From Pipra filicauda (taxonomy: Eukaryota > Chordata > Aves > Passeriformes > Pipridae): a DNA stretch of 64,000 nucleotides. A program made the translations under genes and the position numbers. The number at the start of each line of letters is the position of its first letter. The stretch's first letter is position 1. The stretch spans positions 744,001 to 808,000 of the forward strand of contig NW_024104350.1 in the NCBI RefSeq assembly GCF_003945595.2. Direction: 5' to 3'. The notes below the pieces were generated by a model. It made no database searches, was not told the DNA's origin, and worked only from the letters and a program-made list of their open reading frames with translations. Positions 24,401-35,992 of the stretch are shown piece after piece.

Positions 24401-27333
24401 CGTGCCCTGTGCTTGTGTTGCTGTCCAGGTGCACAGAGGATGGATGTCCCCACAAGAAGTTCTTTCACACCCGCTTTCTCATGCGAATGAGGCTGACGCC
24501 AGACTGTTCCAAAATGCTCATCTCCACCTCCTCGGGTTACCTCCTGATTTTGCATGACCTTGACCTAAACAAGTCCTTAGAGGTTGGCAGCTACCCGATT
24601 TTAAGAGCCAGGAGGACCACGTCGAGCTCAGGTGAATGTTGTGGAGCGCTCTGGGGCAGCCCTGTGTTAGAGGTGTTTTGTGGGGTGCTCTTGGCAGCGT
24701 CCCAGGTGGGCTGGGCGTGCCTGTGGTGCTCACCTGGTGATGCTGTTTGCAGACATAACGTCATCTGGCTCCTCCGGCCCTCGAGCTGTGGGTTCACCCT
24801 GTCACCAGCATGACTCGGGTCCACTTTCTGAGAAACACTTGTCACGGTCCTCCCAGCGAGAAGGTAGGACAAGGTCACCAAAAAAAGATAAATTAAAACA
24901 AATCATGGACTTTGACTTGTATCAGAAAAGGCCAGAGTGTGATAGTGAAAAACTGCGTTTTTGTCTCTATGGTTTTAAAAAAATGGTGTTGCTATGACTT
25001 CTGTTAAACCAATTAAATATCATTGCACACCAAAGCCTGGGGTTCTAATCAGGTTTTTTTCTGAGAAATCTGATAACAGCAACAAGAGCTTTATATTATG
25101 TCAGTACATTATTGTTACATAGAGGTGCTCCCTCTTCCTTGTGGTTTTTTCTTGAACAAAATTCATGTGAATGATCTTTAGGGGTAAAAACTGGGATACA
25201 CTTCCAGAGAGTCAGTGTGAACTTGACAAATGGATGAATACTTGGCAAATTCCTTGCAATATAAAAAAGTATAATGTTAAGTTTTATGTGCATCATGGTG
25301 AGATGCTGAAACAGTGATGAAAGGAGGAGGCTTACCTGAATGATAGGGAGTGATCTACCTGTGGGTTAGGGGAACAAGGGAGACAAGCTTGCATGCAGCT
25401 GGGCAAATGTTGGAAGGAATTTTGAGAAGACATCATACAAGCTTGAGAATCAGTAGTTCCTATAAAAACCCAACTCTGCAGCTTCTGCTGTAGTGTAATG
25501 AAGAGTGGAAGTGTGAAAGGTTGACTCTGACGTGGTTCGTGGTGTGAGGTGGTTCTATGCAGGTTTTGGCATGCAAATTTCAAAAAAAGGAGCAGTTTGA
25601 AATGAGGACTGTGTTGGCTGTAGGTGTTGTGAAACTCCTCTGAATTACCCTGTCACAGTGGCGGGGTCTGTCCTGGCACTCGGGTGCAGCTGTCACAGGT
25701 GTGACCCCACTTCAGCAGCAGGACTGAGACTCACAGCTGATCCCCCTTCCAGGTGGATCACCCAGGAATAGCTTGGAGGTGTTGACACCAGAGGTTCCTG
25801 GAGAAAGAGATCGTGGGAACTGCATCACGTCGCTGCAGCTGCACCCCAAGGGCTGGGCCACGCTGCTCCGGTGCTCCAGCAACACCGATGACCAGGAGGT
25901 ACGGTCAGAGCCTCGTGTTCCTCCTGAAAACATGTGGGGTTACATGTATCAGACAAGTGTACTGGAATTTCATTGTTTGGGGGTAAATGTTCATGTGAAT
26001 AGATTAGTTAGTCATGCTTACAAATACTGTCATTTTGTACCAAAATTATGAAAAAGAATTATTTTTTTTTTTTAATGATCTTCCTGGCAGAATCCAATTC
26101 CAACTTTTACTTGAAGTATGAAGTCACAAGACCAGCTTGCAGCTCAGCTGCAAGCTGGAGCCTTTGGTCCCCCAAATTGACCAACAATAGACAGTAATAC
26201 TTGACCAATAATAAACAGTTTAGTTAGTTGGATTGCTGATGTAAATCGAAGTTGGTTCGGTTTTCTTTGGGCTGGGTTTTTTTTGGTGTCTGTGTATTTG
26301 TTTGAGATTTTTTGTTTTAAGAAAGCCACTCTTTTTAATGGTAACCCCTTACAGAAGTTTAGAGGACTGAGTGGAAGCTTAGCAAAGTGGTTATAATCAT
26401 TAAAGCTGGTTCTGTAGCAACCAAACCACTACACAGCACAGGATTTTTCCAAAATGCAAATGTTATATTGGGTCTGTTGGTACTGCTGATTGCCTGAGTT
26501 ATAATTTCCCACAGTCCTGGAGTCTGCCTTACTCTCTCTGGTATTGTTCCTTTTGTGGGTGGTTCAGAAGAATGCATTGGACAGAGCTAGGAACACTTGG
26601 TCTTTTGGCTGAAATGGAATCAACACAATACAAACTTAGTCACTGACCTGTTTTTGAGATTAAATAATAAATAAAACTAGATAAATAAATAAATAAATAA
26701 ATAAATAAAATAATAAATAAAACTAGATTGAAAAGATGATATCTAGCACCCATTTAATTAAAAAAGCAGCTTTGATGCTGGACAGCTTTCAGAGCGAGGG
26801 AGATGCCGAGGCACTGGTCTGTTCTTGGTGCTCACTGAAGGGCGGGTCAGCAATAGCATCAGTCCCATGAACTGCTCGTTACCTGTCCAGGCTGGTGGGA
26901 GGGAATGTGTGTTTGCAGTGCTTTACTTCTCTTTCAGTGTCCCTTTCTCTGCCTCTCCCTTTAGTGGACTTGTGTCTATGAATTCCAGGAAGGAGCCCCG
27001 GTGCGCCCCGTGTCCCCGCGCTGCTCCCTGCGGCTGACGCACTGCATCGAGGAGGCCAACGTGGGCCGGGGGTACATCAAGGAGCTCTGCTTCAGCCCCG
27101 ACGGCCGCATGATCTCGTCCCCGCACGGCTTCGGCATCCGCCTGCTGGGCTTCGACGCGCAGTGCCGGGAGCTGGTGGACTGCCTGCCGCGGGAGGCCAG
27201 TCCCCTGCGCGAGATCCGCTCCCTGTACTCCCACAACGATGTGGTGCTCACCACCAAGTTCTCCCCCACGCACTGTCAGATCGCCTCGGGGTGCCTTAGT
27301 GGACGCGTCTCTCTCTACCAGCCCAAGTTCTAG
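21468..27333 (+). CDS. DCAF10: DCAF10 (WDR32), WD40 substrate receptor of CUL4-DDB1
   Basis: Exons: 21468-21775, 22190-22303, 23789-23986, 24429-24631, 24753-24863, 25753-25898, 26965-27333 (TAG). They give 482 residues in one frame; the human protein is 559, the shortfall being in the low-complexity N-terminus. DCAF10 is a WD40 propeller thought to bring substrates to the CRL4 ubiquitin ligase through DDB1. Seen here: a Gly/Pro/Glu-rich N-terminus, then WD-type blades (GAVFNLEYSPDGSVLTVAC, LFATCSDDTTIALWDLRK, VKNIEYDTNTRLLVTSGFDG ending WDTNR), a Ser-rich insertion in exons 5-6, and C-terminal blades (YIKELCFSPDGRMISSPHG, TTKFSPTHCQIASGC) ending SLYQPKF. WDLRK is a DWD/WDxR box, the DDB1-binding signature. 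The start is the ATG in CCGCCATGA context 308 bp before the first donor. Confidence 0.96.
22535..22630. repeat. A/C-rich low-complexity tract
   Basis: A run almost free of G and T made of AAAACCCCCC-, AAAACCC- and AACAAC-like units, in DCAF10 intron 2. No unit is exact. Confidence 0.75.
26661..26725. repeat. (AAAT)n microsatellite
   Basis: A TAAA/AAAT tetranucleotide array with about eight consecutive units, flanked by two copies of AATAATAAATAAAACTAGAT. It lies in DCAF10 intron 6, about 240 bp before the last exon. Confidence 0.9.
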
Positions 27334-28289
27334 GCACGGCAGCGGGGCCTGCGCCTGGATGGTCGTGGGTTGTACTTCAGCACTCTCCAAAATCTCTCGC
27401 TCTGGATGGGATCTCGGTTACTGTGGTCTTGGAACACGGCCCTGGAAGGATTTTCCAATGCAGCACCGTGCAGATCTTCCTCCTGCACCCACGAGCCTGC
27501 GGCCGTGTCCCAGAGCCAGTGGAGTTCTGCTGCTGCTGGTCCCGTGCCATCGAGTTGCTGTCCTGCTGTGTTTGTACCCTGATACTTGATCATTTCCTTT
27601 AGTGCAACTGGAATGGGCTGTTTGAGACAGTGCAGAGGGGGCCCGGGTGCCTCCTGTCCCATAGGAGCTGGACTCTGCCTGACCTCTCCTTCCTCCTCTG
27701 TCGCTGAAGCAACTTGGTGGTGATTTGTAGATAATCAGCTGCTTGACTACATAAGCAACACAGTTACTGACAAAAAAAAAAAAGGAAAAGGAAATTTTAC
27801 TTTTATTTCTATATGAATTTGGTTGTGATTGGCTAGAAAAATGAGTCACAGAGTGGCACGGGGTGGGAGGGACCACTGAAGCTCACCCAGGCCCCCCCCC
27901 TTGCAGGCAGGCCCCCCTCGAGCCCCTCACTCAGCGCTGCGGAAGACCCTGACCCAGAGGAACTCTGATGGTTCGTGCAGTGGGGCAGCTCTGGCTCCTC
28001 CACTGCTGGGTTTCTGTTGTAGGAAGTTTTCCCACATCATCCCACATCTGAAACACTATGGCTTTCTGCTGATGTTGGGGTGTTTCCCAGCTGGCTGTTT
28101 TTCCACACCTTGCCTGCACTCTGGCTGTGGGAGGAATTCATTCGGATGTGTCCATAGTACCACCTGGTGAGCCTTCCTTCACGTGTGCTCTCAGTCTGGG
28201 AGGAGTTTAGAAGCAAACCGGTCAACAGTGAGATCTGTCTGGATCTAACCAGTCTTTATCAGCAGGTGTGGAACACTGTAACATTCATC

Positions 28290-28695
28290 CTGGTGAAGGG
28301 TCTGCAGGGGAAACCTTATGAGGAAGGGCAGAGGGCACTTGATTTATTCAGCCTGGAGGAGATTGAGGAGGGGCCTCATTGGGACCATCAGCATCCTCCC
28401 AAGGGGCAGTGGAGGGGCAGGTACTGATCTCTGCTCTCTGTGAGCAATGACAGGACCCAAGGGAACGGCTGGAGCTGTGTCAGGGAGATTTAGGTTGGAT
28501 ATTAGGAAAAGGTTCTTCCCCAAGAGGGTGGTCAGGCATTGGACAAGTGGTCATGGCCCCAAGACTGCCAGAGCTCAAGGAGTGTTTGGACAACACTCTC
28601 AGGGACAGGGTGGGATTGTTGGGGTGTCCTGGGCAGGGCCAGGAGTTGGACTGGGTGATCCTTTTGAGTCCCTTCCAACTCAGTGGATTCTGTGA
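28290..28695 (+). mobile_element. CR1 LINE 3' fragment in DCAF10 3' region
   Basis: A 400-bp CR1 tail in sense orientation. Diagnostic blocks are TTCAGCCTGGAGGAGATTGA, TTAGGTTGGATATTAGGAAA, AGGTTCTTCCCCAAGAGGGT and TCCCTTCCAACTCAGTGGAT before a final TTCTGTGA. It has stop codons and no intact ORF. Confidence 0.92.
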
Positions 28696-30999
28696 CCATA
28701 CCCAAAGTACAAATGCCAGGTTTCAGCCCCCGAGTTAATAGAGACAACCTTGTAAATGCATAGGTATTTCAGTCCACATCGGTTATAATCTCTTCGCTTA
28801 CGTGTTCCAAGATCAGGTTTTTTTTTAGTATTTCACTAAAGTTTCACTGATCAGTCACACACTCAGTTCAGAGGGGAACTTCAGAACTTTACCTGAAAGG
28901 ACTGTCAGCTTTTGGTGTTCAGGTTCACTGTCTGTGGCTCGACAGAGCACACTTGTTCAAAGCTGACTTTTACAAAGCCTTTTGCAAAACACGTTTGGGG
29001 ATAAAAACAACATTTCTGGAGGTAAGAGAGCTGGAAGCATAAGCCTGAGGAACCTCCTGTAGCTTTGGATTTGTGCAGGCAGCATAGCATACCCTGGTGG
29101 TGCTGGAGAAATTATTGAACTTAAGGCTCCTCTGCATTATGAGAGAAAAAAGTCTTAAATTTCCTGCTGTGGAGAATTTCTTTGGTAATAAGAAGCCTTC
29201 AGTATTTGGTGTTTGGTAATCTGAGGGCAAACGTCCCTTCTGCTGGCACCCAGCCCCTGTGAGCCTGAGCCTGCACCTGGGCACGTGGGTCTGGGGTTGT
29301 TGGAGCAGCTCAAGGTCAGCTCCCTGGGCTGTGGGTTAATGCCCTGGGAGGGAAGTGTGCAGGAAACCCAGGGGCAGCTGTGGGATACAAGACTTTTATG
29401 CAAAGAAGGAGCTACAAGGAGTTTGTAATGGGCCAAGCTGTCTGGGGAAAAAACAGGTCCTGTCCCAGACCACTGTGGCTTTTCCCTGGGCAGTTCTCTC
29501 CCACTGCCAGGCTGCTTTCTCACCTTATTTGGTGTTTTCTTACACGTCATGGAAGGGACTACAGGGACATTCGAGGGAGTTTCACAGTTCTCATGGACTT
29601 GCACAGTGTTTGTTTTGGAGGTGAAGGACCACCCGTGGAATCGAAGCATTTCTTGGGTGGGTCTGTCTGTCTGCTTTCAAGGCTGTTTTTGTTCTTTCCT
29701 CTTGGAACTTCCTCGGACTGGTGGATCCCTAGTGACTGTAACGCTATGCCTGTGAATATGCACTGAGTGTTTTTTAATTCTACCTCATGATACGCTGTGT
29801 TTTACACCAGTATTGTGCTGAGCATTGGACACTCACCTTTCTGTATGAAGAACTGTTACCCCAAAGTGACACATGTCACCACACCTTGATACGACCTGTG
29901 GTGGGCTGAGTGGCCCTACCCGGCTCTGGGACCGACAGCTCACCTGGTGAGGGGGTTTGGTCACCTTGATGCTTTTGTAGCGTGTCCAGCAGATGCATAA
30001 AACAACTGAATCTGTACATGTATGCTGTAGAAATGTTACTTTGTCCTTCTGATGACATTTGTAATAAGTTTGAATTAGAGTAACTAGGTAGTCTTAGACT
30101 TTGGTCATTTGATTGATTACTCCATTTCAACAACACTCGGAAGTTTTCCATGAAAGTTTTACCACGTTTTGCCTGTGAAGTTCACTCCTGAGTGGTTCAC
30201 AGCTGGCACACCTTGCAGTCATGTTGTAGTGGGAGGATTTTCAGTTCTCTTACAGTAACTTTACTGAAGCAATGAAGTTTTGTGTCCATGAGCTTTGAGT
30301 TATTTCCAAATAGTCAAAAAAAAAAAAAGGTTTATCATAGTTGTGTTTCCAAGGTTGAATGCTTAACCTTGAGAAGTGTATAAAACTGTGAAGAAGAGTT
30401 TTCAAGGAAGATGAGGGACTGCGCTGGCAGCCTCTGGGGGGTGGCTCACACCAGGGGTGTCTGTAAACTGGTGCTGCAGCACTTAAATTTCACAGCGTTT
30501 CTCCTGGGGACAGAGCTCTGTCTAGCTGTGCAGTGTGTTGTTAAATGCCTGTCTTTGTACTCAAGGACGTCTTTAGTGGAAGAATTCCTGCCTCTCCAGA
30601 GCTGGTCAGCAGCTGCAGATCTGTGGGGAGGCCACACCTGGCAGTGTCTGAGGAACCAGAGCTGTGCTGGAGCTGGTTCTGTCACATTCTGTGGCTGTGG
30701 CAGCACGTGCATGGCCAGAGTGTCTCCCAGTGTGGGGGGGAGAGGGGGAGGCCATCACTGGGGCCCTGTGGCCACACACAGGTGTGTGCATGGGGGTGTC
30801 AGAGCGTGCACAGCCACGGGCTCCAGTGCAGGGCCAACCAGGGCAGCCCAGGGAGACACAGCACCGGCAGACAGAGCATGGGGATAGGAAGGAAAGCACA
30901 GCAATACAGACACACACACACACGTTCGTTTGCACTCCTGGAGTCTTGGGGTAAGGACAGTTCGATGCCTACTACCAGATTTAGAATGTAAACATCAGG

Positions 31000-31095
31000 T
31001 TTTTCTGGGGGTTTGGGGGGAGGGGGTGGGGCTTGGTTGATTTTGTTGGGGTTTTTTGTTTGTTTGTTTGTGTTGTGGTTTTGATTTGGGTAGTG
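31000..31095. repeat. G/T-rich low-complexity tract
   Basis: The plus strand is nearly all G and T, with GGGGG, GGGGGG, AGGGGG and GGGG runs at about 31008-31032 followed by (TTTG)n. Four close G-runs could form a G-quadruplex in the RNA if this is DCAF10 3' UTR. Confidence 0.75.
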
Positions 31096-31528
31096 CTGAT
31101 GTGGAGAAGGTTATGACACGGTAGAACATGGGTCTGTTGCTTTAGGACGTAGAAACTCCTAGAAAACAGAAATACACTTGCCAAATGGAAGCTTTTAAAA
31201 AATCTACTTTACAGGATTATAAAAAATTGGAGTGAAAGGAAGAAGTCAACGGCCCATCCTGTTTTTGTCCTGCAGGAAACAGAAACTTCTCATTTCCCGA
31301 TCTTAGTCAAAGGTACATTTTCTAAAGCACTAAGTATCCTCAATTAAGTATAAGGTTTTTACTACAAAAACAAATTGTGCATGTAGAATATTTTGAAATA
31401 CCTGAGATTTCATAGTAAAAACTGTAGCCTTTTAATACCATATATGAAGTATCAGAACTGCTCTGAAAGTATTGTACTTACAGCCGTACAGTAACTTACT
31501 ATTTGTGGACAGTTTCTCTTGCTTGCAT

Positions 31529-31534
31529 AATAAA
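31529..31534 (+). terminator. Candidate DCAF10 polyadenylation signal
   Basis: AATAAA, followed by ATTAAA at 31552 and a GTGTTCTGT element near 31575. This is a normal arrangement for cleavage around 31560. Confidence 0.6.
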
Positions 31535-31891
31535 TATTTAATAATTCACTGAATTAAAATCTATTTTATGAGCTGTGTTCTGTAATGCTCACTGGTTCTT
31601 GCCTACCCCCTAAAACTGAAAGGAAAAAAACCTCTTAGTGCTTAGGTGCTGCAGTTCCTCTGTGTCACAGACGCAGCTCAGTGCTCTTCCGTCATGTTTT
31701 TCTGAAAATGACGTATGAAAAGTCAAAACTGGACTCTCAGCCTCAGACCAGGTCTGCACTATTTTGCTGGGTCTGAAAGCCACTGACTGGCTTTGGGCTT
31801 GTGCCAAACTCTCACCCTTGACACTTCAGCTTCCCTGACATTACAGAAGCACAGAACATCTTCCACAGAGAAACAGGATGCAGATTTTGTT

Positions 31892-31897
31892 TTTATT
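31892..31897 (-). terminator. Candidate SLC25A51 polyadenylation signal
   Basis: Minus-strand AATAAA, about 1.7 kb past the SLC25A51 stop. A second minus-strand AATAAA lies at 31977-31982. The site is about 330 bp from the presumed DCAF10 transcript end, so the two genes converge with little space between them. Confidence 0.55.
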
Positions 31898-32217
31898 CCA
31901 TCAAGGAGTGATTACAAAAAAACCCAGCACACTGGTAAAAATCAGATTCCGCCAGTAACAAATATCCAGTAAACATTTTATTTAGATGCAGATAATCACC
32001 ACTGGGATACAGGAACTTGTGTTTGTGCTGGCTGTGAAGCTCAGGGCTGTGTTTATGATTGCAACACACTGATTAGGATCAATATCGGAAGACAGTTTAG
32101 CAAATGGAAAACTGTAATTTAGAAAAGCAATAGCCCCTCCAAAAGTTACAAAAAGACCAAAATGAGACCAGTTTCTGAAAGCTTTGCTGCTCCGCAATCA
32201 TCCACAGTCTTTTGGTT

Positions 32218-32236
32218 TATATATATATATATATAA
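32218..32236. repeat. (TA)n microsatellite
   Basis: Nineteen bases of alternating T and A, in the presumed SLC25A51 3' UTR. Confidence 0.85.
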
Positions 32237-32944
32237 ACATACAGTTCAATAACAGGAAGTCCCCCAGGAGAATCAAATGCTTTTTGTTGAGACCCTCACC
32301 TGGCTCAGGGTCGTGCTTGCTTTTCTGTCCTTGTTTCTAAGGTCTGAAGTCTTTTATCTCTCAACTCTCACGTCTGTTAGACACGCAATTTTCACATTTC
32401 TGTCAGTCTTTTTCAGTACTTGCCCACAGAAGTCCTGAAACACATCTCCAAACACTCTACTTTCCCACCTCCCTGCTTCCAAGGTCGTCTTTGGCTTCCA
32501 TCTCCGCTACACCTACAGACCTCCAACTGAAGCAGGTAATCCAGGAACCTCACCTTGTCTATGCCACTGTGTCTGACAGAACTTTCAGCAGCACACATCA
32601 AGCAGGCAGAACCCTGAGTTTTGGGTAAAAAATCACAAGATCCATAATTCCACAGAAGGAACTGAGAAAAGACAAGACACCACAGTGCAAAGAGCCGTGT
32701 GTGAAGTGCTTCAACAGCTGCAGGAGCCTGAGTGTTCTGTGAGTGTTGGAAAGAGGAACAGCTTCTCCCTGGCCCCATAGCTGTAGGCAACAAAAATGTA
32801 GCAATGCAAAAAAACCCACCCAACGAAACCCCCCAAACAAAAAGATTAAGCAGAACAAACTCCGTGTTTTTTTACAAGGAAGGACACTTTAAAGCTTCAG
32901 TGAGTTTGCTGTTTCATTCCTTCTACTTTTCCCTTTTCCCAGGA

Positions 32945-32965
32945 ACGCACACACACGCACACGCA

Positions 32966-33013
<48 letters not shown>
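32945..33013. repeat. (CA)n microsatellite
   Basis: About 69 bp of CA dinucleotides. The left third is interrupted by CGCA units and the right part is pure. It would be a GT tract in the SLC25A51 transcript. Confidence 0.95.
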
Positions 33014-33015
<2 letters not shown>

Positions 33016-33569
33016 TCCAGCTTGGGCTGAGGTCACATGGTCAGTGCCACGGCTGGAGGACACGGTCACTGCTGCAAGCAGCCTGAGGTGCAGCTGGGAG
33101 CTCTACACCTCAGTCATCCCCATCTGTGTCCTTTGAGCTTGACACAATGAAGACCCAAAGGGTCTGAAAAAGCAGTTCCAGAATCAAGACTTGGAAGTTG
33201 ATCAGGCAATGGAATCAGTTTTCTTCAGCCTCTCCTTGATTCTCACGTTCTAAATGCGGGCAGTGGAGCACAACCCATCACAGAGAGTTAAGGAATTTTG
33301 GGAGTGATACTGAATAACAGACTGGTACAAGTATTTTTGATATTTGTTTTTAAACCTTGTATTTGCCTAGGAGCTCCGTTATGGGTAAACTCACCTGCCA
33401 GCAAAGGAATACTTTAAAAAGTTCATCACAATTGCACCAAGGTTTAAATTTATCACCATTCACCCCATAAATATGGAAGGCCAGGAGGAATTACCTGTCA
33501 CGTGCACAGGCCCTGCTCCCTGTGCCCAGACACACCGTGAGTGCCAATGCCCCACAAGCAGGATGGGGG

Positions 33570-34430
33570 TCACAGCAGCTTCAGCAGGAACTCGTAGGTG
33601 GCGTTGATGATCCCCCAGGACAGCACAGAGCGGTGGTAGTTCAGGTGGGCTCCTCTAAAGAGGCGCATCAGTTTCCTGTCGCGCTCCAGCCAGATCTTCA
33701 CAAGCACTTTGGAGAAGGACTGAAACTCCCCGCCTATCTGAGCCTGCATGCGAGTCTTTACCACATTCACTGGGAAGAACAGGAAGCCCAGCATGGCACC
33801 CAGCAGCCCCCCGCAGATGAAGTCATTGACCAGGTGGGTGCTGTGCGAGGTCGCCTCGGGCAGACACTGCTTGATGGGCCCACGCAGGCCGAAGAACAGC
33901 ACATTACTGGGCCCGTTTCGCAGCAGAATAGGCACCAGCCCCCGGTAATACTCCCTCATTCCATAGGCTTTCAGCACCTTGAAGGCCTGGTAAGTGTTTG
34001 TGAACTTATCGTGGTGTTTGTAGTCCTGGAGCAGCGTCTGGACGCGCTCGAAGGGCGTGAGCACGGCCTCGGTGGTGCCGGCGAGTGCAGCGGCCGCGCT
34101 GCGCGTCACCAGCTCTGGGGCACGCGCGTGGCTGAGCAGCAGCGCCGAGAAGTCCTCGTAGAGGCCGAACATGAGCGCCAGAGTGGTGGTTTTCTGCAGC
34201 AGCGGGGGCAGGATGCCGCGGTACAGTGTGCGCAGCCCATCGCGGCGCAGCTGGCGCACGGCGTCCTGCGTGCGCAGCCCGTACAGCTGCTGCCGGAACA
34301 GCACCTTCTGGATGGGGAAGGTCACCGCGATGTTGGTGAAGGCTGCGCAGTACCCGCACACGTAGTGCTTGCCTGGGGCCGCTGCCTCGCCGCTCGTGGG
34401 GTCCTCGGGCTCAGCACCTCCCAGACCCAT
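33570..34430 (-). CDS. SLC25A51: SLC25A51, mitochondrial NAD+ carrier
   Basis: A single coding exon of 286 residues; the human protein is 297. SLC25A51 (MCART1) is the inner-membrane carrier that brings NAD+ into mitochondria in mammals. Three mitochondrial-carrier repeats are visible. Their signature segments are [20 protein letters not shown] and [10 protein letters not shown], the first being degenerate as in the mammalian protein. Conserved stretches include [47 protein letters not shown] and [11 protein letters not shown]. Only the first roughly 18 residues differ strongly from mammals. The start is the first ATG after a splice acceptor at 34470; the frame stays open through the acceptor into the intron, but that part has no homology. 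A close paralogue, SLC25A52, is known in primates; gene context favours SLC25A51. Confidence 0.96.
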   Translation of the reverse strand: MGLGGAEPEDPTSGEAAAPGKHYVCGYCAAFTNIAVTFPIQKVLFRQQLYGLRTQDAVRQLRRDGLRTLYRGILPPLLQKTTTLALMFGLYEDFSALLLSHARAPELVTRSAAAALAGTTEAVLTPFERVQTLLQDYKHHDKFTNTYQAFKVLKAYGMREYYRGLVPILLRNGPSNVLFFGLRGPIKQCLPEATSHSTHLVNDFICGGLLGAMLGFLFFPVNVVKTRMQAQIGGEFQSFSKVLVKIWLERDRKLMRLFRGAHLNYHRSVLSWGIINATYEFLLKLL

Positions 34431-35992
34431 CGTCCCGGTGTTCCTGTGCAGCGTCCTCAGAGCCTCCTCCCTGCACCAAAGACAACCAGGTGAGCGGGGC
34501 TGAGGGGCACCCTGCAGCCTCTGCCACGTCCCTGCATCACTCAAACAACCCCTCAACAAAGTCCCGCCGAGTTTGAAGGGGAAAAGCAACAAATGCCACA
34601 TCTGCTGGATGTTGCATCGTTTTCTGTTCAAGTCTCAGAGACAGTAAAAAGTAGTTCTGCCTTTCTTGGCACTTTCCAGTTAAAACACAAATAAATCAGG
34701 AAGGAAATTGAGATATGAACTCCTAGAGTGCTACACTACAGCCAATAAGCTTACAAACCAGATTTCCCTTGGAATTCCCCTAGAATTAGGAATTGTAACA
34801 GTGAAAAGTTGACCCTCACACTAACAAAACACCAAAATTAAATCCAGCATGTGCAGCAGCATCACAAGACCTGATCCTTCCAATCTGCCTCTCCCTGCAG
34901 CAGAACACAACAGATAAATCACAACCTGTTGCAGTTTATCCCAGTCAGGAGCTGAGCACTTTCAGCCACTCCCTGTGTCTCAGCCACAGCCGGTGCACAG
35001 GTGCCACACAGGTGGGATTTCACTGACACAGAGGTGAAATTCCCTGGCAGTCCCAATTCCCTGCCCTGCAGCCTCCTCTGCATCCACACCCACGCTCTGC
35101 TGAGGAGTCTCAGAGCTCGAGTGGGGCCGGACCCGAGTCCTAAAGGACACGTGGAAGGGGCAGCTCCCCCAGACAACTCGGGGGAGGACGGCAGGGATCA
35201 GTACTTGTGGAGCCCTGTTTGTCAGCAGAAGGGGAGTTTTTACGTAACAGTTGTGAAAAACTATATCTGCCTGAATCCCACCCTCCATCACAGTTCAGTC
35301 TGAGGGAGGTCACTGACATCTGGGAGTGGTTTGAGAGCCTCAGATCCTCCCCAGCGCCAGCAGCACGAGATTCCCAGGATCTGAAGGGGGTGTGGGGACA
35401 ACAGCCCCGCCTGAAGCGAGGAGGTGCTGAATGGAGGGAGGGAAGGGGAGGGGAAAGAAAGGAGGGAGGGAGGAAAGGAAAGGAGCGAGGGGGAGGGAGA
35501 GCGGGGGGGGAAAGAAAGAAGGCAAAAGAGAAAGGAGGGAGGGGAAGAAAGGGAAACCCGTTTTCAGCCGCGCCCGCTCCCTGTGGTGTGCCGGCCGTCT
35601 TTGTCCCTTGGGGAAGGCCTGACCCGGGAGGAGCTCTCGACAGGCTCCCGGCAGGCCCGTCCCCGCTCTCGGCCGCGGCTCCCGCGGCAGCAGCTCGTCC
35701 CGGTGTCGCACGGCGGGGACAGGTCCCGGGGGAGCCGCAGCCCCGCAGTGCCCGCGCACGGCCCGGGCCGGCCGCGGCCGCTCCCCGGGCAGTCCGACCG
35801 CCCTCGGCACCGCGCCCTGCCCGCGGAGCCCACACGGCACATCCCGCGCTTCCCGGTGGCATTACGGACCCTGCACCGGGGCCCAAGGTCAGTCCGGCGG
35901 CCGCGGCCGCGGCCCGGCCGGGCCCGCGGAACCGCACCCTTCCGCCCCCGGGGCGCTGCGGCCGTGTCCGGGGCGGGCTAGCGGGACGCACC
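34431..35992 (-). other. SLC25A51 5' UTR and intron 1
   Basis: The 5' UTR part of the coding exon is 34431-34470, bounded by a TTGGTGCAG acceptor. A good CAG-GTGCGT donor at 35992/35991 marks the likely end of a noncoding first exon in the CpG island to its right. The intron between them holds the polypurine tract at 35433-35558. Confidence 0.65.
35433..35558. repeat. 126-bp polypurine tract
   Basis: The plus strand is all A and G except for three C bases, built of GGGA, GGAA and GGGAGGGA units with G-runs up to eight. It lies in SLC25A51 intron 1 beside the CpG island. Mirror-repeat purine tracts of this kind can form triplex or G-quadruplex structures. Confidence 0.9.

Larger units (their letters stand above)
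27334..31560 (+). other. Likely DCAF10 3' UTR (4.2 kb)
   Basis: I found no convincing canonical poly(A) hexamer between the stop codon and 31529, where AATAAA is followed by T/G-rich sequence. Mammalian DCAF10 mRNAs also have multi-kilobase 3' UTRs, so I assign the whole stretch to the UTR. It contains a CR1 copy (28290-28695) and a G/T-rich tract (31000-31095). No other gene is visible. Confidence 0.55.
31898..33569 (-). other. Likely SLC25A51 3' UTR
   Basis: Noncoding stretch between the SLC25A51 stop codon and the candidate poly(A) signal. It holds a TA dinucleotide run and a CA array (both listed). No other gene is visible on either strand. Confidence 0.5.

Noticed and set aside
33522..34493. 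323-residue plus-strand open frame opposite SLC25A51
   Set aside because: A shadow of the SLC25A51 coding exon; its composition follows the complement of the carrier's codons.
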